From NCBI GenBank assembly GCA_913058265.1, contig CAJXPQ010000006.1, positions 152,492 to 216,491 of the forward strand: a DNA stretch of 64,000 bases. Direction: 5' to 3'. Each line of letters opens with the position of its first letter. Within the stretch, counting starts at the first letter, position 1. The translations under genes and the position numbers were made by a program. The DNA comes from an uncultured Oligoflexia bacterium. Lineage in GTDB: Bacteria; Bdellovibrionota; Bacteriovoracia; Bacteriovoracales; Bacteriovoracaceae. Below, in pieces: positions 1 through 8,472 of the stretch. A model generated the notes under the pieces. It had not been told where the DNA came from, searched no databases, and saw only the letters and a program-made list of their open reading frames with translations.

Positions 1-354
1 AAAAAATGTTCTTGGTCTTTTACCCTTGGTCCAATCAATAAACTGATCAGGAAGTACAAAATGTGTTGGTGGATATTCTTCTTTTAATGAACCTACTGCC
101 GAAATTGAGACGACAGTGTTTACGCCAAATAGTTTCAAAGCATAAATATTTGCTCGGTAGTTTATTTCTGATGGGTTTATTGCATGTCCCTTGCCGTGAC
201 GTGGTAAAAAAAAGCACTTACTTCCATTTATATCTAACTCAAGTATCGCTGAGCTTGGCTTACCAAAGGGAGTTTCTACATTATGCTCAGCTACAACTGA
301 AACTGACTCAATATTATAAATTCCACTTCCACCAATAATTCCAACAGTACTCAT
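1..354 (-). CDS. mtnP: S-methyl-5'-thioadenosine phosphorylase, 3' end outside window
   Basis: This enzyme phosphorolyses methylthioadenosine to adenine and methylthioribose-1-phosphate in methionine salvage. The minus strand from the ATG at 354 is open for 118 codons to the window edge, so roughly the last half of the protein is missing. It begins [13 protein letters not shown], the phosphate-binding start of the MTAP/PNP family 2, and contains [19 protein letters not shown], the family signature, followed by a VSISAVGSL segment. It starts 7 nt after the dksA-like stop, with AGGA just upstream, and is the last visible gene of the dnaX operon. A plus-strand open frame over the same bases is only its shadow. 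MTAP and the related MTIP cannot be separated from this half. Confidence 0.9.
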   Translation of the reverse strand, partial: MSTVGIIGGSGIYNIESVSVVAEHNVETPFGKPSSAILELDINGSKCFFLPRHGKGHAINPSEINYRANIYALKLFGVNTVVSISAVGSLKEEYPPTHFVLPDQFIDWTKGKRPRTFF

Positions 355-361
355 ATTTTTC

Positions 362-787
362 CTATCGTGCACCCATAACAATGTTATCTTGTTTCCCAAG
401 TGACTTAGACTGTCTTGCCACAAAGTTACCTTGCTCTGCTCTCTCTGCTTCATCTTTACATGAGATACAAAGCTCTGCTGTCGGTCTTGCATTTAGTCTT
501 TCGAACTTAATATCACAGTCACACTCTTCGCAAGTTGCATATTCAGCATTATTTATTTTTTCTAAAGCTTTATTTAATTTTTTTGCATAAAAAACATCTC
601 TATTTCTAAATCTTATTAGTTGCGATCTTTCGTAGTCTGAAGTCGCTTGATCAATTTCATCAGGTCGATCATCACCAGATAAAATGTATTTATCATCAGT
701 GTTCTCACTAAAAGATGCTACAAGTCTGTCTCTCTCTGCAGTAATTTTTTCTGTTAATGTCTTTAACTGTTTTTTCGTTAAGCTCAT
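362..787 (-). CDS. dksA: DksA/TraR-family zinc-finger transcription factor
   Basis: DksA-family proteins bind the RNA polymerase secondary channel and modulate initiation, often together with ppGpp. The 141-residue protein has an N-terminal helical half and a C-terminal C4 zinc finger, with CEEC near residue 85 and CISC near residue 107, spaced as in DksA. The acidic tip region ([16 protein letters not shown]) has the expected aspartates before the finger. The start is supported by AAGGAG eight bases upstream of the ATG. It follows mglA by 12 nt and precedes mtnP by 7 nt, so it is co-transcribed. The symbol is given by family; whether this copy is the main DksA or one of several paralogues is not visible here. 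Confidence 0.85.
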   Translation of the reverse strand: MSLTKKQLKTLTEKITAERDRLVASFSENTDDKYILSGDDRPDEIDQATSDYERSQLIRFRNRDVFYAKKLNKALEKINNAEYATCEECDCDIKFERLNARPTAELCISCKDEAERAEQGNFVARQSKSLGKQDNIVMGAR

Positions 788-799
788 TTTAACAACTCC

Positions 800-1393
800 T
801 TAGCTATCTAGTCCGCCCTTAATATTAAGTAAGACTAACTTGCTGATAGTTTTTAATGTTTCAAAAACTCCCTCACCCTTCAAAGCACATGCTTCAAATG
901 AAGGAAAATCTGATTGATTATACTCTCTCTCTAAATCTTGTATATCTATTATATTTGGTAAATCTCTTTTGTTCCACTGCATGACAATTGGAATCTTTGT
1001 AAGATCATGTCCCTGTTCAACCAAATTCTTTTTTAGACCGTCTAAGCTTTCTTTGTTTGCTTCCATCTTATCGACTTGGGAGTCGGCGATAAAAACAATT
1101 CCATCGACACCACGAAGAATAAGCTTACGGCTTGCTTCATAAAAAACTTGACCTGGAACAGTATATAGGTGAAACCTCGTCTTAAATCCGCGAATAACAC
1201 CAAGGTCAAGTGGAAGAAAATCAAAAAACAATGTTCTTTCATTCTCTGTGTTCAGTGTAACCATTTGACCTTTATTCTTACTCGCTGTCTTTTGATAAAC
1301 ATGTTGAATATTTGTTGTCTTACCGCCCAGTCCCGGACCGTAATAAACGATTTTACAGTTAATTTCTTTAGCGTGATAGTTTACGAAAGACAT
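800..1393 (-). CDS. mglA: MglA-type small Ras-like GTPase, polarity regulator
   Basis: MglA is a bacterial Ras-superfamily GTPase that sets cell polarity and controls gliding or type IV pilus motility in myxobacteria, and prey invasion in Bdellovibrio. The 197-residue protein has a Walker A/G1 loop ([10 protein letters not shown], near residues 19-28), the MglA-type G3 with TVPGQ in place of DxxG, and the G4 motif NKRD. Length matches MglA (about 195). It begins 1 nt into the stop of the roadblock gene upstream, so the GTPase and its partner are translationally coupled in the usual mglB-mglA order. Unusually they sit within a dnaX-ybaB-recR operon. Confidence 0.95.
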   Translation of the reverse strand: MSFVNYHAKEINCKIVYYGPGLGGKTTNIQHVYQKTASKNKGQMVTLNTENERTLFFDFLPLDLGVIRGFKTRFHLYTVPGQVFYEASRKLILRGVDGIVFIADSQVDKMEANKESLDGLKKNLVEQGHDLTKIPIVMQWNKRDLPNIIDIQDLEREYNQSDFPSFEACALKGEGVFETLKTISKLVLLNIKGGLDS

Positions 1394-1875
1394 TAAACAC
1401 CACCAAAAGAAAAAAGGTTATCCATTTCTGAATCACTTATATTAGTAAACAAATAACCTTCTCTGTTTTTATTATCATCATAACTTAATTCACTTAAATA
1501 AACCTCGAGGTTATCGCGAAGAAGTCTAATATATCTTTTAAGCTTAGCCGGGTTTTCTTCTTCAGAAAAAATTGCGCAGATGAAGTATATTTCACCCAAA
1601 ATTCTTAATGGTAAAATATGTAAACCGTTGAGGCTTGTATCAAAGCTCAAACGAAATTCGTCTTGCTCCGCCTGATCTCTCGTCATTGAAGAAAGAGAAC
1701 TGGCGGCTTGCCACACACCACTAACTAAAGCTCCTATAGAGCTTGTTTCAAAACTATTGTCGATATTCGAATAAACATTGATACCGTCATTTCTAACAAC
1801 AACCATTTTTGATGCTAATTTGTCATATTCATTTTCAGTAAAAAATTGATTCACTAAAAGATTTAAATTAACCAT
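1393..1875 (-). CDS. Roadblock/LC7-domain protein, MglB-type GTPase-activating partner
   Basis: MglB proteins are roadblock/LC7 homodimers that stimulate GTP hydrolysis by MglA and mark the opposite pole. This 160-residue protein has the roadblock pattern: an early strand ([16 protein letters not shown]), a helix with small residues ([16 protein letters not shown]), then strands and a final amphipathic helix. Similarity is recognised mostly from fold pattern and from position directly ahead of mglA with a 1-nt overlap. It also overlaps the recR stop by 1 nt. An acidic tail (about residues 135-160) extends beyond the domain. It could be a divergent MglB or another roadblock regulator, so no symbol is given. 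Confidence 0.8.
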   Translation of the reverse strand: MVNLNLLVNQFFTENEYDKLASKMVVVRNDGINVYSNIDNSFETSSIGALVSGVWQAASSLSSMTRDQAEQDEFRLSFDTSLNGLHILPLRILGEIYFICAIFSEEENPAKLKRYIRLLRDNLEVYLSELSYDDNKNREGYLFTNISDSEMDNLFSFGGV

Positions 1876-2468
1876 TAAAGTCTCTTTCTATTTTCTAATG
1901 CTTTAGAGATTGTAAGGGGATCCAAGTACTCTAATGATCCACCCATTGGAACTCCAAAACCTATTCTTTCAACTTGAACATCTTTTAGCAGTTGCTTTAT
2001 GTAAGAACAAGTTGCATCGCCTTCAACTGAGGGGTTAATTGCCAGTACAACATTTTGTATATTTAATTTGTTTACACGTTCTACAACTTTACTAATTTTT
2101 AGCTGATCAGGTCCAATTCCTAGTAGAGGATTTAGCACACCTCCTAACACATGGTAAAGGCCCGTAAACTCATTACTTCTTTCTATTGCTAATAAATCAT
2201 TGATGTTTTCTACGATACATAGTGAACCTGCAAATGCTCTCGACTCTGAACTACAAATTTGACATTGGTCATCATTAGAATAAAGTCCGCATTCAGAACA
2301 TTTTTTTGTATCTCTTAAATCTTTTACAGCTTGGGAAAAAACATTAAGCTCTTCCCCTTCCCACTTAAGCATACTCATGACTTGCCTCAGGGCAGTTTTC
2401 CCGCCGACACCAGGAAGTTTTGCAAAACATCTTACTGTATTTTGAATTGAATCAGGAAGTTCAATCAT
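1875..2468 (-). CDS. recR: Recombination mediator protein RecR
   Basis: RecR works with RecF/RecO to load RecA on SSB-coated gapped DNA. The 197-residue protein has the family layout: an N-terminal helix-hairpin-helix (LPGVGGKTALR), a C4 zinc finger (CSEC then CQIC, residues about 57-72), a Toprim domain with the acidic start LCIVENINDL, and the Walker-B-like C-terminal end with GVPMGGSLEYLDPLTISKAL. Length is typical (about 198). The gene overlaps ybaB upstream and the roadblock gene downstream by 1 nt each, so all are translationally coupled. dnaX-ybaB-recR is a widely conserved order. Confidence 0.97.
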   Translation of the reverse strand: MIELPDSIQNTVRCFAKLPGVGGKTALRQVMSMLKWEGEELNVFSQAVKDLRDTKKCSECGLYSNDDQCQICSSESRAFAGSLCIVENINDLLAIERSNEFTGLYHVLGGVLNPLLGIGPDQLKISKVVERVNKLNIQNVVLAINPSVEGDATCSYIKQLLKDVQVERIGFGVPMGGSLEYLDPLTISKALENRKRL

Positions 2469-2779
2469 TAAAAAAGCCCGGGGATATTTAATCCACCAGT
2501 AACTTTACTCATTGCATTTGAAACTGTTTCTGACGATTCCTTAAGCGCTTGAGTAACTGCTGTCTTCACTAGCTCTTCCAGCATCTCCACATCATCTGGG
2601 TCTACACATTCTTTATTTATATTAATTGAAATTAGTTCTTGTTTTCCATTAACAACAGCTTTTACCATTCCGCCACCAGAGCTTGCCTCAAACTCCCGTG
2701 TATCAAGTTCTTTTTGAAGTGCTCCCATTTTAGATTGCATCTGTTGTGCTTGTTTCATCATTTGGTTAATGTTGGCCAT
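2468..2779 (-). CDS. ybaB: YbaB/EbfC family nucleoid-associated protein
   Basis: YbaB/EbfC is a small dimeric DNA-binding protein of the nucleoid, almost always encoded between dnaX and recR. The 103-residue sequence shows the family pattern: an N-terminal helix rich in M and Q (NQMMKQAQQMQSKM), the glycine-rich segment with GGGMVKAVVNGKQEL, then DPDDVEMLEELVKTAV and a C-terminal glycine/leucine end. A good ribosome site (GGGAG) lies six bases before the ATG. It follows dnaX by 11 nt and shares a base with recR. Confidence 0.96.
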   Translation of the reverse strand: MANINQMMKQAQQMQSKMGALQKELDTREFEASSGGGMVKAVVNGKQELISININKECVDPDDVEMLEELVKTAVTQALKESSETVSNAMSKVTGGLNIPGLF

Positions 2780-2790
2780 GGTATCTCCCT

Positions 2791-4446
2791 TTACTCTTCA
2801 CCGATGAGAACGACTTTATCTACCTTAGTATTAAAGAGCTCTTCAGCGTTCAATATATATTTATTATTCAAAATCTTATCCCTTTTAAGTTGTGCTTCTT
2901 TCATCTCTTTATCTTCTTCAATTTCAACAACGCTTAAGAACTTTGAGTCCACTTTCATATCGTGGGATAATACCTCAAAATTTAGTTGAAACATCTCTAC
3001 TGGTTGACTCCAGTAATCTGCCATTTCTTGTTTTAGAGGCTTATAATTTTCAGGATCTTTTAAAAAGTCATGAAAAATTTTACACTCTTCTGAGAATTGT
3101 ACTATTAGATTACTATTCTCTTTACCAAGATCATTTTTATTTAATAAATTTCCACGCTCAAGATTCATAAGAAGAGATCGACTTACTGAACTTAAGTGTT
3201 TTAAAAATCCGTCCCAAGTTAAATCTTTCTTCTCTTGAGTTTCAACCGGCTCAATAACTACTTCTTGCTCAACTACTTCTACTGCGACTGGAGCTGGAGC
3301 CTCTACTTTGTTATCCGACTTGTCTTCAGACTTTTTTTTTGACTGAAGAGGTACTGATGCTTGGGTAAGAACCATTTCTCGAAGTGCAACTTTGACCAAA
3401 GAAAAACCACATGTTTTTTCTGGATCAAATGAGTTTAGTGCCCATTCAAAATCTTTCGTTAATGATTCATAAATCCACATAACTTCCACGATACTGACAT
3501 TGGCTAAAACATCTGCATCGAGATCAGATGATATATTTCCCTTGTCATCAAGGTTTGTAATCATTTCATAAAGCTTATCTAAGATTTGTTTTGTAAAAGC
3601 CTTAAGATCTACGTTTTCACTTAAGACTTGATTGAATGCTGTTAAAGTTGCATTTTTATCTTTATCAAACATGGCATTTAATATTAGGTTTAGTGATTTT
3701 GTATGGGCCATACCAAGAGACATATAAAGGATGTCTTCTGTAATTTTTAATCCACTTGATAAGCTTATGACCTGATCCATTAGGGATAATGCATCTCTAA
3801 ACGATCCATTTCCTTGCTTTGCAAGTTCATGAACTAATTCGTCACTTTCAAATTCAATACCCTCAAATTTGGCAATCTTATATAATTGTTCTTTTAGCTC
3901 ACTTACAGATGCATTTTTAAAATCAAAACGCTGACATCTGGAAAGAACTGTTCCTAAAAGTTTTTGTGGGTCTGTTGTCGCAAAAATAAAAACAACATGT
4001 TTTGGTGGCTCTTCCAATGTTTTCAATAAAGCATTAAACGCATTTACCGTTAGCATATGTACTTCATCAATAACGTAGACTTTATACTTTCCGTTAGTTG
4101 GTAGATATTGAACGTTTTCGATTAGATCTCTAATATCATCAACGCTATTATTTGAAGCACCATCAATTTCTAAATAATCAAGAGAGTTTCCTTGCTCGAT
4201 ACCAGTACATGAATCACATGTTAAACATGGTTCGCCAGCTTCAGATAAATTTTGGCATTTTATCGCTTTGGCAAAAAGCCTCGCAATTGTCGTTTTTCCG
4301 ATTCCTCTTGTTCCAGATAATAAGTAAGCATGGCCGATTTTATCTGACTTAATTGAGTTCACTAAAGTCCGAACAATATGACTTTGTCCTGCGACATCTG
4401 AAAAATATTTGGGGCGCCATTTACGCGCTAAAACCTGGTAACTCAA
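2791..4446 (-). CDS. dnaX: DNA polymerase III subunit tau/gamma, TTG start
   Basis: DnaX is the clamp-loader ATPase that couples polymerase, clamp loading and helicase. The 551-residue protein begins with the family start YQVLARKWRPK, then Walker A (GTRGIGKTTIA, near residues 45-55), a zinc site (C64 then CLTCDSC near residues 75-81), DEVHML, and the SRC motif in GTVLSRCQRFDF. The first 350 residues are AAA+ plus collar. The tail is charged and proline/valine-rich and ends in a tau-like C-terminal region. The start is TTG at 4446, preceded by GAGAGGG; no ATG gives the conserved N-terminus. I did not find a convincing programmed frameshift site that would yield gamma. Confidence 0.95.
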   Translation of the reverse strand: MSYQVLARKWRPKYFSDVAGQSHIVRTLVNSIKSDKIGHAYLLSGTRGIGKTTIARLFAKAIKCQNLSEAGEPCLTCDSCTGIEQGNSLDYLEIDGASNNSVDDIRDLIENVQYLPTNGKYKVYVIDEVHMLTVNAFNALLKTLEEPPKHVVFIFATTDPQKLLGTVLSRCQRFDFKNASVSELKEQLYKIAKFEGIEFESDELVHELAKQGNGSFRDALSLMDQVISLSSGLKITEDILYMSLGMAHTKSLNLILNAMFDKDKNATLTAFNQVLSENVDLKAFTKQILDKLYEMITNLDDKGNISSDLDADVLANVSIVEVMWIYESLTKDFEWALNSFDPEKTCGFSLVKVALREMVLTQASVPLQSKKKSEDKSDNKVEAPAPVAVEVVEQEVVIEPVETQEKKDLTWDGFLKHLSSVSRSLLMNLERGNLLNKNDLGKENSNLIVQFSEECKIFHDFLKDPENYKPLKQEMADYWSQPVEMFQLNFEVLSHDMKVDSKFLSVVEIEEDKEMKEAQLKRDKILNNKYILNAEELFNTKVDKVVLIGEE

Positions 4447-4570
4447 GCGTTTTCCCTCTCTCTAATATTGAAATTATGGCCAAAATAATAGAGGTGAGTA
4501 TCAATGTCAATTCGCAGCTTGGTATGATGGTAAATGTTAGAAAATTATAAGGGATTTTTGTTTAAAGAAA

Positions 4571-4658
4571 GTGGCAGCTTACACAAAGTAAATACTAGTC
4601 CCGTTGCTCCCTTCCGGGCCTGGCGGAATAACCAGCATTACAATCGTAAACTGCCACC
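4571..4658 (-). ncRNA. ffs: Signal recognition particle 4.5S-type RNA
   Basis: SRP RNA binds Ffh for co-translational targeting of membrane proteins. On the minus strand the RNA starts GGTGGCAG and ends CTGCCAC, giving a closing stem at the two ends. The middle carries the diagnostic Ffh-binding loop CCAGGCCCGGAAGGGAGCAA (about 4595-4620), equivalent to the GGUCAGGUCCGGAAGGAAGCAGCC segment of E. coli 4.5S RNA. The size of about 88 nt fits the small bacterial type without an Alu domain. It lies 125 nt upstream of dnaX on the same strand, a neighbourhood also seen in Firmicutes. Exact ends are set by the stem and could be off by a few bases. Confidence 0.93.
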
Positions 4659-4661
4659 TGC

Positions 4662-4691
4662 ATATTAATCAATACGGTATTTCTTTGTAAA
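4662..4691 (-). promoter_or_regulatory. Probable sigma-70 promoter for the SRP RNA
   Basis: On the minus strand TTTACA (4691-4686) is followed after 18 bases by TAATAT (4667-4662), only a few bases before the first stem base of the SRP RNA. Both hexamers match the consensus at most positions. The -10 sits slightly close to the RNA end, so the true start may lie a few bases inside the stem as drawn. Confidence 0.45.
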
Positions 4692-4698
4692 GAAAAAT

Positions 4699-5632
4699 CT
4701 ATTTAACGCGTAGTGGGATTTTTTCTTCTGAAACTAAATAAGAAGCTGCTATATTTAATTTTATGATTTCTGCCCCATATTCATAGGTAAGATGATCGGC
4801 CGTGTCACAACCTCTATGGTAACAAGGTGTCTTTGTTGGCCAGTGCTCTATAGTGAGAACTGATGGAATCCCCTCTTTCAAAAATGGTACATGATCACTT
4901 CCCCATGCTGGAGTGACAATATTTGGCTCTAACTTTGTATATGTTGTTACAACTTTTGCCATCCATTCAGCATATGCAACAAATTTTTTGTTTGTTTCGA
5001 GATCAACAAGCTTATTATCTTTATTGTATCCGATCATATCCATGTTTATGACGAATTTTATTTTTGCGATATCTCCACTCGCCTTATACTTTTTAACAAA
5101 ATGCTTTGCACCTCTTAGACCTTGCTCTTCGCCATTCGTTGCAAAAAATATAAATGTTTTCTTTGGGCTTATGGATGTTATCCGTTTAGCGATCATAAGC
5201 AGTCCTGTGTTGTAACTAGGCCTATAGACTTCATTTCACTTTCTATGTAATTGCAGCATTAACATTATCATCGGTACCGGATTTTCTTTTTCCAAAGCTT
5301 GCCACTTTTTCTGTAATAGCTTTCATTCTTTCTGCACTAACGTCACTTATTAAAGCTTCCACTGTTGGACTTTTTACAAGTTCTTTTGTTGACACTGGTT
5401 TATAATTTAAGACATCTTCTTTTGAAATACTTTGAAGTGAGTTTTTCATCTCGGTAGTAAGTTTTGCTTTCGCTTTTATTGTGACAAGAAGAGTTCTTCC
5501 TTTTGATTTGATAATATTTACATGGGGATATAATTCACTTAATAAATGTGGCTCATGACTAGTCACCAAATAGAGTTTACTTGCATATAAATTTGATGAA
5601 AAAAATACGAGAATCAATACTAAGCTTTTCAT
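4699..5632 (-). pseudogene. M28-family aminopeptidase with its metal-binding core deleted
   Basis: Two minus-strand pieces in different frames make up one gene. The first (5632-5243, after a TGGAG ribosome site) has a signal peptide (MKSLVLILVFFSSNLYA) and a propeptide-like domain, and stops after KRKSGTDDNVNAAIT. The second (about 5240-4699) resumes as NTGLLMIAKRI, then FFATNGEEQGLRG (catalytic Glu), VINMDMIGY (zinc Asp) and SDHVPF (zinc His). M28 peptidases need a HxD motif and a bridging Asp (typically in GADDNASG) between these pieces; only 46 bp remain there, so roughly 60-80 codons are missing. The reading frame is also shifted. The product cannot be an active peptidase. A separate start for the C-terminal piece is possible but would encode an incomplete domain. 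Confidence 0.75.
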
Positions 5633-5732
5633 TTAGAACTCCAGATGAAGTTTTGAAAATCATATTCCCCTAATCCTCAATCGGCAATTACATGAGCAAA
5701 ACACTTTTATGTTTCATGGAATATTATTTTGG

Positions 5733-5738
5733 TATAAT
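5733..5738 (+). promoter_or_regulatory. Probable -10 box (TATAAT) for the response regulator
   Basis: A perfect TATAAT lies 28 bases before the ATG at 5767. This leaves room for a short leader with an AAGG ribosome site. The -35 region 17 bases upstream (TGTTTC) is poor, so an extended or weak promoter is implied. Confidence 0.5.
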
Positions 5739-5766
5739 AAACCCTTAATTAAACAAGGTTTTAAAT

Positions 5767-6390
5767 ATGCTTAAAAATATACTTATTGTAGATGATGATC
5801 CTGCGATGATTGAACTCGTTACAGATTATTTAAGACTTTATGGAGTACCTCAAAGTCAGATTTTTTCTTCCCTTGATCCGATGGAAGCTCTTGAAATTTT
5901 CAATAAGAATAAACATTCTATGTATCTACTTATCTGTGATTACTATATGCCAAAAGCAAATGGTATTGAGCTTTGTGAATTACTTAAAAGTTCACAGCCT
6001 CAGCTCTCTGTAATCTTACAAACTGGAGATTCAAACATTGATGTTAAGAAGTTAAAAAATATAGATACCGTTCTCCACAAACCTTTTGACTATAAAGCCT
6101 TTGAAGCGGCGATGAAAAGCCAAAGTTTTAATCTTCCAAAGTATGATATTACAAGAACTGAAGATAGAGTTCCTCTTGGCAAAGATCAAACTAGCGTTAT
6201 TATTTCCAAAGCACCTGACATTGCCTTAAACGGACTTCTTTTCAATCAGTCTTCAAATGGTTGTGGTGTTATATTAAGTTCAGCTTCTGGATTAAATATT
6301 GGAGATACTGTTAAAATCTCAATTAAGAACTTAAAAGCTGAAACATTAGAGCATGATACGCAACAAGAAATGGACGCTATCGTTGCCTAG
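5767..6390 (+). CDS. Response regulator with receiver domain and PilZ-like domain cut short by TAG
   Basis: The receiver domain fills about residues 1-120: VDDDPAM holds the acidic pocket, LLICDYYMP the phospho-acceptor Asp, LQTGDS the Thr-type switch and LHKPF the conserved Lys. The rest looks like PilZ (NGLLFNQSSNGCGVILSS resembles DxSxxG), but the RxxxR motif that binds c-di-GMP is not recognisable. Translation stops at TAG 6388-6390. The same frame then continues with LEFVDIETFKVGLKYKL to a TAA at 6442-6444, which is a normal PilZ last strand. TGG to TAG at the usual Trp position would explain this. The gene is monocistronic with its own promoter; the product probably keeps a working receiver but an incomplete output domain. 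Confidence 0.8.
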   Translation: MLKNILIVDDDPAMIELVTDYLRLYGVPQSQIFSSLDPMEALEIFNKNKHSMYLLICDYYMPKANGIELCELLKSSQPQLSVILQTGDSNIDVKKLKNIDTVLHKPFDYKAFEAAMKSQSFNLPKYDITRTEDRVPLGKDQTSVIISKAPDIALNGLLFNQSSNGCGVILSSASGLNIGDTVKISIKNLKAETLEHDTQQEMDAIVA

Positions 6391-6451
6391 CTTGAGTTTG
6401 TAGATATTGAGACTTTTAAAGTTGGATTAAAGTACAAACTCTAACTAGAGA

Positions 6452-8221
6452 TTATATATACGTAAACTGAACAGATCCAGAACCTACCATTCCATCCGAA
6501 TTCATAACATCAACATTGTATGTACCAGCTGAATTTGCTCCCGTCTTACATGTAATCTGGGTCGGAGAATCAACAGTTAAGGCAGTACAGTTGGCGCCAC
6601 CGATATTAACAGTTGCACCAAACTCAAAATCATTTCCTGTTATTATAATAGTTACCCCACCTACAAGTGCACCACTTGAAACATCAAGACTAGTTGCAGT
6701 TGGAATTGGTCCTCCACCATCAGTAATAGTCCAACCAAGTAAGGTGGACTTTGAACTTATTCCAAAAAAGTCATACATAACAGATCCATCACCAACAATA
6801 CCTAAACTTAAGTTAGCTCCAGGTATATATGAAGATATTGTATTTAAAAAATTAGTATAGTTCGGTCCAGAAATCCCCGAACCATCGAGCATACTAGTCA
6901 TATTCGCTACCTTCCCTACATTCCAACTTGTTATGTCTGGGTTAGCAACTGTTGCATTAGCAAACATAAAACTCATATTTGTAACATTACTTGTATCCCA
7001 ACTAGAAACATCTAGAGAAGTAAGTGCTGTAGCACCTCTAAACATCTCAATTGCCCTTGTCACACTAGAAGTATTCCCCCCGGCAAAGCTTATAAGACTT
7101 GTGCAATTTTTAAATGCATAATTTAAGTTAGTCCATCCCATATCACCAAAATCTACAACACTATCAATTTTACTATTGTAATTTGCCAGTGTTCCAGCTG
7201 CAGTTGCATCCCAATGGGTAATTAATCCAGAAATAGTTACCGTATAGGTTCCTGGAGAAGTGTAATTATGAACTTTTGCAGGATCGTTCCATGTATTAAT
7301 TGTATCTGAGCTTCCATCTCCCCAGTCAACACTAAAGGCATAAGTACCAGAAGAGCTAAGAGGTAATTCTATATCCTCAGCAGCACTACCAGTGGTCCAC
7401 GTAGATACAAAAGGTAGTGCTCCTAATGACATCGAAGTTGTCTCAAGAAAAATTGAAACAGTACTGCTATCATCCGCAAGATCAATCGTATTTGCTGGAT
7501 CACTTAAGATGACCGAACTTATATCTGATAAACCCACTGGCATTATAAAGGTTTCTTTATCGCCTATACATCCAGCTGAATTGTAAGCGACTATTTCTGT
7601 TTTAAAAAAGCTTGAGCTTTGACCACCAAAAGGTAGATTCAGAGGTAGTGTTCCAACTCCAGTCGCTAGGTCTATACACTCACTATTTAAAAGGTCTTTA
7701 TTTCCTACAAAGTCGGTAATAAGATTTACTTTAACCGAGTTGGTCGTCCCCTCAGATCCCGTACAATTAGATGATACTAAAGGTGTCCCTGGGTTAGTCG
7801 TACAAGAATGTATTGTTATAGCTGTAAATTGGTTTACATCAATAAAGCTAGACTCTGTACTCGTTGGTAAAAGACATTTTGCATTTGTTATGGAAAAGTT
7901 AACTTCGTCATCTCCCCCAGTTAAATTTGCAAAAGCTCCACCACATTTAGCAGTGCCTTCCATAATATTTGGGCCATCCCAGCCAACAATAAACAGATTC
8001 CAACTACCATTATTTAAAGTGATATTATCTTGTCCGTCCTTAAAATTTATAGAAACTTTTTCTTGAGTCGTTCTATTGTGACCATACAAGACCATACCGC
8101 CCGGCATATTAACTCCGGCCGCTGCAATGGAAGAAACGCTCACCTTAAGTTGAGATGTTTCCTGCTCAGCTCCACAAGAGATCATTGTAAAAATGGTTAA
8201 TATTAAAAGTAGTACTCTAAT
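6452..8221 (-). CDS. Secreted lipoprotein with PKD-like, BspA-type (DUF285) and IPT/TIG domains; apparent ATT start
   Basis: The mature protein is extracytoplasmic. An N-terminal region (to about residue 230) is unknown. Then come a PKD-like segment (FSVDWGDGSSDT), BspA/DUF285 surface repeats (LDVSSWDTSNVTNMSFMF; ITSWNVGKVANMTSML) and a C-terminal IPT/TIG domain (VGGVTIIITGNDFEFGATV). The first ATG (8185) falls inside a signal peptide: upstream codons in frame read RVLLLILTIFT before MISC, a lipobox. An ATT at 8221 would give M-RVLLLILTIFTMISC with GGAG at a normal distance, so ATT is either the used start or a mutated ATG. Such proteins usually act in adhesion; the target is unknown. Confidence 0.75.
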   Translation of the reverse strand: MRVLLLILTIFTMISCGAEQETSQLKVSVSSIAAAGVNMPGGMVLYGHNRTTQEKVSINFKDGQDNITLNNGSWNLFIVGWDGPNIMEGTAKCGGAFANLTGGDDEVNFSITNAKCLLPTSTESSFIDVNQFTAITIHSCTTNPGTPLVSSNCTGSEGTTNSVKVNLITDFVGNKDLLNSECIDLATGVGTLPLNLPFGGQSSSFFKTEIVAYNSAGCIGDKETFIMPVGLSDISSVILSDPANTIDLADDSSTVSIFLETTSMSLGALPFVSTWTTGSAAEDIELPLSSSGTYAFSVDWGDGSSDTINTWNDPAKVHNYTSPGTYTVTISGLITHWDATAAGTLANYNSKIDSVVDFGDMGWTNLNYAFKNCTSLISFAGGNTSSVTRAIEMFRGATALTSLDVSSWDTSNVTNMSFMFANATVANPDITSWNVGKVANMTSMLDGSGISGPNYTNFLNTISSYIPGANLSLGIVGDGSVMYDFFGISSKSTLLGWTITDGGGPIPTATSLDVSSGALVGGVTIIITGNDFEFGATVNIGGANCTALTVDSPTQITCKTGANSAGTYNVDVMNSDGMVGSGSVQFTYI

Positions 8222-8472
8222 AACTTTCTCCAGTTCTATATCTTCTTATCGGCAAATCTTGCCTAAAGATGAATATGTAAGAGTATAAGCCCAATCAGAT
8301 GACTGTCGTAAAAGCAGCTAGTTAGAGGGTATTATTAAATAAATTCTTATACAAAGACTGATAAATTGGGCAGTTTGGGCTTTTGGTGAGGGTGTGGCTT
8401 AAAAGCCAAGTGCGATATTAATTCCACTTATAATTGTTTTTTTTAGATATTGAACAACAAGAAGTAGATTCT
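8222..8472. other. Intergenic stretch with no gene seen
   Basis: About 250 bases separate the lipoprotein start from the broken SGNH gene. There is a 14-base palindrome at 8395-8408 (TGGCTTAAAAGCCA), but it lacks a following T-run on either strand. No promoter or RNA gene is evident. Confidence 0.4.

Noticed and set aside
63..338. Plus-strand open frame of 91 codons at the left edge
   Set aside because: It lies opposite the clearly coding mtnP frame (PRHGKGH motif) and has no family features, so it is a shadow.
2791..4446. Programmed frameshift in dnaX producing gamma
   Set aside because: A-rich stretches exist in the linker but I could not identify a slippery heptamer with a following hairpin by eye.
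6516..8066. Several plus-strand open frames opposite the lipoprotein gene
   Set aside because: They mirror the repeat-rich minus-strand frame, have no ribosome sites or domains, and break up where the real gene is continuous.
8395..8408. Palindrome TGGCTTAAAAGCCA as a terminator
   Set aside because: The stem is short and AT-centred, and no T-run follows on either strand.
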